From: Pseudofabraea citricarpa
Lineage: Eukaryota; Ascomycota; Leotiomycetes; Helotiales; Dermateaceae
Length of the DNA stretch: 64,000 nucleotides
NCBI GenBank assembly: GCA_029641185.1
Contig: JAPWGK010000004.1
Coordinates: forward strand, 682,001-746,000
Reading direction: 5' to 3'
Positions 56,912-64,000 of this stretch are shown piece by piece. The notes under the pieces were generated by a model. That model was not told the DNA's origin. It searched no databases and saw only the letters and a program-made list of their open reading frames with translations. The position numbers and the translations under genes were made by a program. The first letter of the stretch is position 1, and every line of letters starts with the position of its first letter.

Positions 56912-58413
56912 CTAAATGCCACTTCCGCCCTCCTGACGCAACATCTCTGCAACATCTGCATCTAATCCGTCCATAGCATCGCCGCCAAGATCTGGGAAAT
57001 CTCCATCATCATTCAGCTTTCTCTTCTTAGCACTTCCGATGCTAGCTGATGAAGCAGGTCTGTTGTACGATGTAGCAAGGCTGGATAACAAATCTAAACC
57101 AGCTGCCTGGGGAGGTGGCGAGTTATTGATGGGAGCCACATGAGACGTGGTTGGAGTGTCATTGTGTCCGTCTAGATTGAATTCAGGCGGATTTGGAGCA
57201 TGATCTTGTGGGTATCCAGGAGGGGTCAAAGCCTCGACTTCCGGTCGATCGGGTTCTGCTACAGGTGTGATAGGTGCTTGATTTGATCCGGGGCTGCCAT
57301 CAGGTCCAACAGGTGTGCCAGGATTGCTGTTGGAAGCAAATCCTCGCATGATGCTGTCTTCGACTTCCTTTTTCTTCGAATCGATTTCGGTCCTCCGACC
57401 AGATAATATCTCTAATTGAGTCTCTTCAGCCGCAAGAGAGATGCGGTTAGTATCAAGTATCTTCTCGAGACCTTCAATCAGAAGCTTTCTGGCCTTAATT
57501 CCCTCCGCCACCGCACCTTCAGCGTTAGCAAGGGTTTTCAAGAGCCCATTTAGTCGAGCAGCATGAACTGGTGCTGAGGGAGTGACTGCAGCCGGATCCG
57601 TAAGTTTGTCATAATCGAGGTTTGCGGAGTTGACAGAAGTTTTGGTGGAAAGGACCAATTTTGAGACTGTTTGTTGAGGGACAACCAGAGGTGTAAGTTC
57701 GGCAGGTACAGCTCCTGTATTTGACGAAAAGATTGATCCACCTTTGCGAACTGTTGACGACTTTGTTTTATCGAGTTCTTGTACATGTTAGCATAGGACC
57801 GTACAATGACCAAAATGTGGCATACCATCAATTCGAGCTTCGATCGCATCTTGTATAGGTATCTCAAAAATCTGGCGGTGTCTCCAAACCTCAACAACCC
57901 TCCTCAGCTTTTGCTGGACATCATTTGTAGCTCCCTTATATGCAGTTGCAGTAGCCTCCGCAATTACTGGTGAGTATGCAATTAGGAAGTCGTCCTTTTT
58001 GCGGCCTTTTGATTGCTGTGCAACCTCTAGAACACGTTTGATGTTAGCAAACGCCCACAATTGGTGTTCAATCACGAGTCCGTCTGGCGATACTCTGCGA
58101 TAGACAGTGCGTACCATTGGCAAGATAGATAAGGTTCAACTTCTTGTTGCTTCCGGAATCCTTCAAGCGCTGGTGCCACAACTGGACAGTTCGATCTGCG
58201 TGTCTCCTATAAGACTTGTAAGCCGCGAGGTAAAGGAATATATGGCAGAAAAATTGCGTACCGATGGAACATAACCCATTGCGCGACGGTCACCTAAGAA
58301 ATGTCAGTCCTGGGGAATATTGTATGCGGGGAGTATAGATTGCTTACAATGCTCTCCTGGGTTTCATTAAGCGCTGAAAGCTTTGCAAGAACAGCATCAT
58401 CGGTATATGCCAT
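56912..58413 (-). CDS. rtt103: Rtt103-like RNA polymerase II CTD-interacting (CID) protein, 5 exons
   Basis: Exons 58413-58348, 58293-58262, 58206-58115, 58026-57826 and 57777-56912 give 418 residues. The CID domain (about 1-135) is assembled from four exons: LSALNETQESIVTVAQWVMFHR, RHADRTVQLWHQRLKD, KLNLIYLAN, then QQSKGRKKDDFLIAYSPVIAEA and IFEIPIQDAIEARID. Rtt103 binds Ser2-phosphorylated CTD and recruits the Rat1 exonuclease for transcription termination. A coiled coil (about 185-270) and a Pro/Asn-rich tail with a nuclear-localisation-like KKRKL follow. All introns are under 100 nt with clear GCTAAC or similar branch sites. It shares a 402-bp divergent promoter with clathrin light chain. 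Confidence 0.9.
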
Positions 58414-58815
58414 TGTATAGTTTCAAAAGAGTGACGGAGAGGAACAAGATCAAGATGGGAACGAAGTTCAGGCGCGACGAGGTTTGTTTGTCGTTTGTGG
58501 ATGCTTTACAAGAGGGTGACCGCGTCGAATTTTGATATTATCACGAAGCAAACGCGCAAAAGAATCAATGACGGGGCAGTAGTCCCTATCAGCAATTCCT
58601 AGAGCTTCACAATAGGCTCCTTTCACTTTTCAAGGCTGTTGAGTACAGGAGGGCCGAACTTCTCTGATCCAGGTTGATGTTTCGGTTTGGCTTTCGAAGA
58701 GCTGTCCCAAAGCGTTCAATTTAGCGTGATCCACTAGCGTTGTTTCCAGCATCATCGCGAAGACAAGTTGCGATTAGCAGGCACCCAGAAGGAAAGTCAA
58801 CAACCACACAACAAC
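58414..58815. promoter_or_regulatory. Bidirectional promoter of RTT103 and clathrin light chain
   Basis: A 402-bp divergent interval containing both promoters. No further element was recognised. Confidence 0.55.
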
Positions 58816-59639
58816 ATGGCTGACAGATTCCCTTCACTTGAAGAGTTCGACTCCGGCGGTACGATGCTGTTTCTGCTCCGCTCTATATTGCTCACGAACT
58901 AATATTGTGAATAGCGCAAACCGAGGCTCAAGGAGATGGTATTGGGGGAGACGACTTCCTTACCCGCGAGAAGGCACTCCTAGGAGATGATGCCGACCAA
59001 TTCACCTCTGGAAATGACAATGCTGCATTTGTTGAGGATGACGATGATGACCTTCTAGGAGGCGGTGGTGGAGGTAATGAGGAGGTTATTGAATTCGAGA
59101 GCTCTTTCCCAGCAATCGATACACGGAATGATGTACAGGCCCCTTACACGAACTGCTAGCTTCACACAGGGTACTGACTTATTGCTTTATAGGATATGGC
59201 ACCAGGCGGAACTATCACTGGCACACCTGCTCCTTATCAATCCAGCTACCAACCCCCAGTCGACGAGGAAGAGCCAGAAGTCATCACTCAATGGCGCGAA
59301 CGCCGCGACTTGGGTCTCCAAGATCGCGCGGAGAAGTCATCCGCTCGCCAGCAAGAAACAATCAAGGCCGCCCAAGAGAATATCGATGATTTCTATGAGA
59401 ATTACAACTCTAAGAAAGAGAAGACTATTGCTCAGAGTCGGCGTGAAGCGGAGGAGTTCCTTGCCAATCGTGAGGACACTTCTGCTGGTGGAACAAGCTG
59501 GGAGAGAATCGCAAAGCTAGTCGACCTGAGTGGTAAAGGTGCAAAGGGCGGCGCAAGCGGTGGCGGAAAGGAAAGGTTTAGAGAGATATTGTTGAGTCTA
59601 AAGAAGGACGAGAATGCTCCTGGATCTTCTGGGATTTAA
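58816..59639 (+). CDS. clc1: Clathrin light chain, 3 exons
   Basis: Exons 58816-58858, 58915-59132 and 59193-59639 give 235 residues. It binds the clathrin heavy chain and regulates coat assembly in endocytosis and Golgi traffic. The N-terminus is acidic (MADRFPSLEEFDSG, then LGDDADQF and EDDDDDLLGGG). SSFPAIDTRND and APGGTITGTP are typical of fungal light chains. The central helix ITQWRERRDLGLQDR to REAEEFLANRE (about 125-190) is the heavy-chain-binding coiled coil. The C-terminal helix TSWERIAKLVDLSGK and KERFREILLSLKKD close the protein. The length equals that of yeast Clc1 (233). Confidence 0.95.
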
Positions 59640-59964
59640 ATGTCAAGTCTGGGAGGGTGGAATATTGATGACTGTCTGCATGGTCTATAGGCCAAATATT
59701 GTATTATTGTACATTGCCGGTTGCGTTTGCTGTTTTAAGGCCTCCCCAGTCGGTTGATCTGGGTTTAATGGCGTTGAAAATACAAGGAATAAACGGCATA
59801 TATCATGAATGACCTTGATGGATATCTTTGTGATTCTCTACCTATGGTACATGTGGTTCGCAAGATGCGGTTCCATTCAAATGCATGATCATTTAGTCCA
59901 TTCCATAAACCCAGCTCAGAATCTCATCATACTTCATAATATTTTGTTTACTGCACGGACTTAT
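59640..59964. other. Convergent intergenic region
   Basis: 325 bases between the stop codons of clathrin light chain and Cdc37. AT-rich, with no gene recognised. Confidence 0.6.
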
Positions 59965-61622
59965 TCATTCAGGATCGCCATATTGCTCAGCTGCTGCAGC
60001 TCGCTCCTGATCCTCGAACTCCTTCAATGCCGCTTGGCCTTCCTTTGTCGTGGCATCGATAATTTGCTCTTCAATGGAAAGCATACCACCCTGTGTCTAG
60101 TTAGTTTTGTACTTTCACATTGGATCAAATATGCAAACCTCGCCTAGTTGAGAAACAATCTCCTCTGCCTCTTCCACACTCATCTTGCCGAGGACTTTGT
60201 TAACCTCGTCCAAAGTTCCTGTCTCTAAAGCTCGTTGCAATCCAGGGGGGAAAGCCTCAAATAATTTTCTTGCCTCGATTTCCTCTGGCTTCTCACTTGT
60301 TGCAGGTGGTACCTGAATGTTAATGGTTGTTCCAGGGTCGACCGCATGTAGTTGAATCTGTTCAACGCCACCAGAGCCGTCAGCCTCCTCGCGTGCTCGC
60401 TGGGCCTCGATCTCCCTCCCTCTTGATTTAATGCGTGCATAGGTGTCATTAACATCATCGTAGAAGACTTTTTGAGCCTGATGTCCTGGCGTAGTAATTC
60501 GCTTGAAAAACAGACCAACACCATCATTGCCCCCAAGAGCTCTGCAGTATTGCAAGAGCAATGCTTGATGAACACACAGCTTTGCGAATTCATCCTTGCC
60601 CGCGATTGAAGAGTTGAAGGCAAGGACAAGCAAACCATCGGTCTCACTCTCCGCAAGGACGCTAGGGTTTTGCGAAATGAATTGCAAGCATGCTCGGTAA
60701 TCACCCATCTTGATCTTCGAGAACTGTTTGCCAAGTTCAGAAGGCTCTACTTCAGCGTCGTCGTCATCGTCATCCTCAGCAAGAGGCTCATCGACGTCTG
60801 CGTCTGCACCAGAAGACTGCTGGCTGTCTTCACGTTTCAAGTGGTCTCTGGTCAAAGCCTTTGGATTGAGCACTTCAACCGCCTGAACCTTTTCCTTCTT
60901 GGTCGATGTCTTTTTTGGTGCAGGTTCAGGGATCTTGTCTGCTTTTGCAACGAAAGAGCTATCAAAACCAGTGTGTATACTCTCGCTGGTAATTTTTCGA
61001 CCCTCCTCTTGCTCTAACTTATTCATCTCTTCTAACAGCTGTCTCTGTAAATCTTCGATCTTTGCGGCGTGAGCCTTGACTTCCGCGATGTATGCCTCGT
61101 GCCTGTTCTCAGGCTTGTCTTCGTCAACCTTTGCCTTTACCTGGTCGATTAACACAGCCATCATTTTTGAATAAGATGGAAGCTCTTTCTCCTGTGTGTG
61201 AACTCCCTCGGGTCGTGGAGGTGGACTGTCGTCCCCAGCGGATTCCATGATAGCTTGGAACATCAACTCATCCGGGCTGCGCTTTTCTGCTTCTGCGCTG
61301 TGTGACAACAGCGCATTGAGAAGGCCATTGATCCGCTTAAGAAGGCCGTCGTTGATGATGCGCTCATACTTGAATGTCTCGATTTGATTTTTGCGTTGAA
61401 ACCGTTCCTGGTGGATTTGGTTCTGCTTTGCTCGAATAAAAGATCTCTTATCGACGTTTGGGTGGACCTCAACATCTGAATCGTCGCTCAGCTCGAGAGC
61501 ATCCTATTTATGATCGTCAGCCTCGAGCTTCAGCCTGGTGGGATGATGCGGGGACTTGAGGGGACGGCTTTAGACAAAAGCTCTTGATTACAACTTACCC
61601 ATTTACTGTAATCGACCGGCAT
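59965..61622 (-). CDS. cdc37: Hsp90 co-chaperone Cdc37, 3 exons
   Basis: Exons 61622-61599, 61503-60139 and 60090-59965 give 504 residues. Cdc37 loads protein kinases onto Hsp90 in the cytosol. The N-terminus MPVDYSKWDALELSDDSD carries the conserved kinase-binding start and Ser14/Ser17, the sites phosphorylated by CK2 in yeast. A long coiled coil follows (about 35-150). The Hsp90-binding middle domain spans about 200-400 (FSKIKMGDYRACLQFISQNP and KLCVHQALLLQYCRALGG). The C-terminal domain includes ALETGTLDEVNKVLGKMSVEEAEEIVSQLGEGGMLSIEEQIIDAT, where GEGGML exists only after the last intron is removed. That intron has an unusual GTTTGC donor, but family conservation across the junction supports it. 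Confidence 0.95.
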
Positions 61623-61977
61623 GGTGAGAATGTGCTATCTGCGCAACGTTGAATGTTGAATTGAAAACAGCCCCGCGATTTGGAGGAAGTCTGGCAATCA
61701 TAGAATGTTCTGGGGACAAGGCGGCAAGCCGATTATTGAGTTGCACGTGCACCCTGATTTTCGAGTTGGACGGCGGCCGAAACGAAGCGATGACGGAGAA
61801 AGAGCGAGGAAGAGCGAGGAAGAGCTAAAAATGCTCTAGATGTCAGTATGCACTCAACCCTGCCACATCCTTTACATGCTGCTCGACGCGACAATGAGAT
61901 ACCGACGACGACATTAGTCTCATATATTACGATGATATGAGAGGACTATTTTCATTATTCTGCTACCGCTGCACGCA
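61623..61977. promoter_or_regulatory. Bidirectional promoter of Cdc37 and Mdl-type ABC gene, with uORFs
   Basis: A 355-bp divergent interval. It contains a repeated gagcgaggaa unit near 61802-61823. The leader of the ABC gene has two upstream AUGs, described in their own entry. Confidence 0.55.
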
Positions 61978-61993
61978 ATGCGCTCAACAATAA
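61932..61993 (+). promoter_or_regulatory. Two upstream ORFs in the leader of the ABC transporter gene
   Basis: A minimal uORF ATG-ATA-TGA starts at 61932. An 18-codon uORF starts at 61937 and ends with TAA at 61991-61993, overlapping the main ATG at 61978 out of frame. Its stop codon shares an A with the second in-frame ATG (TAATG at 61991-61995). They would matter only if transcription starts upstream of 61932. Confidence 0.5.
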
Positions 61994-64000
61994 TGCCGAT
62001 CAATCGAGCATGGGGAATGTCGATTCGCAATATAGCTACAAAGCAGCTGCCCAAACCACTATCACAACCTACAGCGACCCGGATATATTCATCAGCGGCT
62101 AGAACGAGCGCCAGAAAAGCTCAAACTGTCTGTATTGGCCCTCCGAAGTCTGCATTTCACTCCGAGTCGACACGCCAAGCGTTACGACTATCCTCCAATG
62201 CTTCCCAACGATCACAGCCTAGACTTTCCTCGCCATGGCGACCTGCTATATCACAATTGCGTCCTTTTAATAGCAGCTCGAACTTACAAGATGCGCCAAA
62301 GAATACCGACAGGCAAGATGTTATAGAAAAGGAGAAGGCGCGTAAGATCGAGGAGGAGGAAGACCGAATCGATGAAGACGTCGGCTTTACGAAGAGCGAG
62401 AAGGCCTCCAAGGCAGCACAGGTTGACTTGAGCGCACGTTTATCAAGCAGCGGGAAATCACAGAAGAATACGGCTGGTTTTGGTGAGATCTGGAGGTTAA
62501 TCAAGATTGCTCGGCCGGAAGCAAAATGGCTGGGCCTCGCATTTGGTTTTCTTCTGATCTCGTCCACTATCACCATGTCCATTCCTTTCTCTATTGGAAA
62601 GATTTTGGATCTTGCTACAAAGGATGCATCTGAAGGTGCTACCCTCTTTGGACTCGACATCACCCAGTTCTACATTGCTCTTGGATGTGTCCTGACCCTC
62701 GGTGCCGCAGCTAACTATGGACGAATAATCATACTTCGAATCGTGGGAGAGCGCATTGTTGCCAGGTTACGATCTCAGCTATACAGACGTACATATGTTC
62801 AGAATGCCGAATTCTTTGATGCAAACCGAGTGGGAGACCTGATTTCACGGCTGAGTTCCGACACTGTGATTGTGGGGAAAAGCATCACCCAGAACCTCTC
62901 TGATGGTTTGAGGGCTATTGTAAGCGGAGGCGCCGGGTTTGCCGCAATGGCTTGGGTCAGTCTGCCATTGACTAGCATTCTTTGCCTCATGTTTCCACCT
63001 GTTGCCATCGGTGCATTCTTTTACGGCCGCATGATCAGAAATCTAAGCCGGAAAATACAACGAAATCTTGGAACCCTCACGAAAATTGCAGAAGAGAGAC
63101 TTGGTAACGTCCGGACGAGTCAAGCATTTGCTGGCGAGACACAGGAAGTTGGTAGGTATAATCATCAGATCAAAAAGATATTTGTTCTAGGTCGGAAAGA
63201 GGCTATCCTGAGTGCAACTTTCTTCAGTTCTTCTGGGTTTTTGGGGAATATGACCATTCTGGCTCTTCTATACTCTGGAGGCACAATGGTTAAAAACGGA
63301 ATCATCAGTGTGGGAGACTTGACATCCTTCTTGATGTATACGGCTTATGCGGGGTCCAGTCTGTTTGGTGTCTCTAGCTTCTATTCCGAGTTGATGAAAG
63401 GCGTTGGTGCCGCAAGCCGACTGTTCGAGCTGCAAGATCGGAAACCTACTATTCCAGCTACTGTGGGAACCAAAGTGATCTCTGCTCAGGGCCCAATCAA
63501 GTTCTCCAACGTATCATTCGCCTATCCTACTCGTCCTGCAGTTAAAATCTTCGATGGCCTCGATTTTGAGATTGCCCCTGGCACCAATGTTGCTGTTGTT
63601 GGACCAAGTGGTGGAGGAAAGTCAACCATTGGTTCTCTTCTCCTGAGATTTTATAATCCAACTGAGGGATCAATCATGATCAATGGCCAGGACATTTCTA
63701 CCATGAATGGAAAATCCCTCAGACGAAGAATAGGTATGGTGGGCCAAGAGCCAGTCCTAATGTCGGGCTCAATCGCAGAAAATATTGCTTACGGCAAGCC
63801 GCATGCCTCACGAGCTGAAATCATATCTGCCGCGCGAAAGGCAAATTGCCAATTCATTAGCGATTTCCCCGATGGATTGGATACATCAGTTGGTGCTCGA
63901 GGCGCACAACTCTCAGGTGGTCAGAAGCAGAGAATCGCTATTGCTAGAGCTCTTTTGAAGAATCCTGATATTCTCATTTTGGATGAGGCTACTTCGGCTT
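61978..64000 (+). CDS. mdl1: Mitochondrial ABC half-transporter (Mdl1/Mdl2, ABCB10 type), 3' end outside window
   Basis: An open frame without introns runs from the ATG at 61978 past the window edge (674 codons seen). The first 100 residues are Arg/Ser/Ala-rich with few acids (MRSTIMPINRAWGMSIRNIATK), a mitochondrial presequence. A six-span ABC transmembrane domain (about 165-480) starts ARPEAKWLGLAFGFLLIS and includes GRIIILRIVGERIVARLRSQLY. The nucleotide-binding domain has Walker A GPSGGGKST (542-550), Q-loop GMVGQEP, signature LSGGQ (645-649) and Walker B ILILDEA (Asp669, Glu670). Mdl1 exports peptides from the matrix across the inner membrane. The choice between Mdl1 and Mdl2 is not certain. 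The protein should end within about 100 residues beyond the window. Confidence 0.92.
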   Translation, partial: MRSTIMPINRAWGMSIRNIATKQLPKPLSQPTATRIYSSAARTSARKAQTVCIGPPKSAFHSESTRQALRLSSNASQRSQPRLSSPWRPAISQLRPFNSSSNLQDAPKNTDRQDVIEKEKARKIEEEEDRIDEDVGFTKSEKASKAAQVDLSARLSSSGKSQKNTAGFGEIWRLIKIARPEAKWLGLAFGFLLISSTITMSIPFSIGKILDLATKDASEGATLFGLDITQFYIALGCVLTLGAAANYGRIIILRIVGERIVARLRSQLYRRTYVQNAEFFDANRVGDLISRLSSDTVIVGKSITQNLSDGLRAIVSGGAGFAAMAWVSLPLTSILCLMFPPVAIGAFFYGRMIRNLSRKIQRNLGTLTKIAEERLGNVRTSQAFAGETQEVGRYNHQIKKIFVLGRKEAILSATFFSSSGFLGNMTILALLYSGGTMVKNGIISVGDLTSFLMYTAYAGSSLFGVSSFYSELMKGVGAASRLFELQDRKPTIPATVGTKVISAQGPIKFSNVSFAYPTRPAVKIFDGLDFEIAPGTNVAVVGPSGGGKSTIGSLLLRFYNPTEGSIMINGQDISTMNGKSLRRRIGMVGQEPVLMSGSIAENIAYGKPHASRAEIISAARKANCQFISDFPDGLDTSVGARGAQLSGGQKQRIAIARALLKNPDILILDEATSA

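Noticed and set aside
1..64000. Transposon, CRISPR array or biosynthetic gene cluster
   Set aside because: No transposase, reverse transcriptase, terminal repeats or spaced repeats were recognised. The CmcJ-like gene stands without polyketide, peptide or terpene synthase neighbours.

Overview
The window comes from the nuclear genome of a filamentous ascomycete (Pezizomycotina; a leotiomycete is my guess). The basis is short GT-AG introns of mostly 45-80 nt with CTAAC/CTGAC-like branch sites, both strands densely used, a 5S rRNA gene of Neurospora type lying alone among protein genes, and fungus-specific families (Zn2Cys6 factors, Tvp38, CmcJ/NvfI-like oxygenase, NB-ARC/TPR NLR). I rebuilt exon structures by hand. 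For each complete multi-exon gene the exon lengths sum to a multiple of three and the joined frame restores family motifs, unless the entry says otherwise.

Layout, 1-31 kb, mostly conserved genes: oxysterol-binding protein (+), U2AF small subunit (-), cystathionine gamma-synthase-like PLP enzyme (-), MutL homologue (-) divergent from valyl-tRNA synthetase (+), a small Tyr/Ser/Gly protein whose start codon is split by an intron (-), an F-box/beta-propeller protein ending in a CaaX box (-), a Zn2Cys6 factor (-) divergent from a protein with Lys-Cys-Pro motifs (+), Tvp38 (-) divergent from a CCCH/Smr-domain protein (+).

31-51 kb looks accessory: a 5'-truncated alpha/beta hydrolase, a tiny Cys-rich protein, the 5S rRNA gene, a CAO-1-type stilbene/carotenoid oxygenase divergent from a transcription factor with two zinc fingers plus a Zn2Cys6 cluster, a GH47 mannosidase, a membrane protein of unknown family, a CmcJ/NvfI-like Fe(II) oxygenase, and an apparently intact 11-exon NLR (helical N-terminus, NB-ARC, TPR). 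Intergenic gaps here are long (up to 1.9 kb) and partly AT-rich.

51-64 kb is again conserved: a PPR-like mitochondrial protein (-) divergent from cytochrome c oxidase subunit VII (+), Rtt103 (-) divergent from clathrin light chain (+), Cdc37 (-) divergent from a mitochondrial Mdl-type ABC half-transporter (+) that runs off the window.

The most notable points are a mitochondrial-targeting-like leader without AUG upstream of the ValRS start, opening with tandem ACG codons; a start codon interrupted by an intron; an iron-binding HxD motif assembled only by removing a 45-nt in-frame intron; repeated KCPFGH motifs resembling heme-regulatory motifs; and the complete NLR. No CRISPR array, transposon or tRNA gene was recognised.
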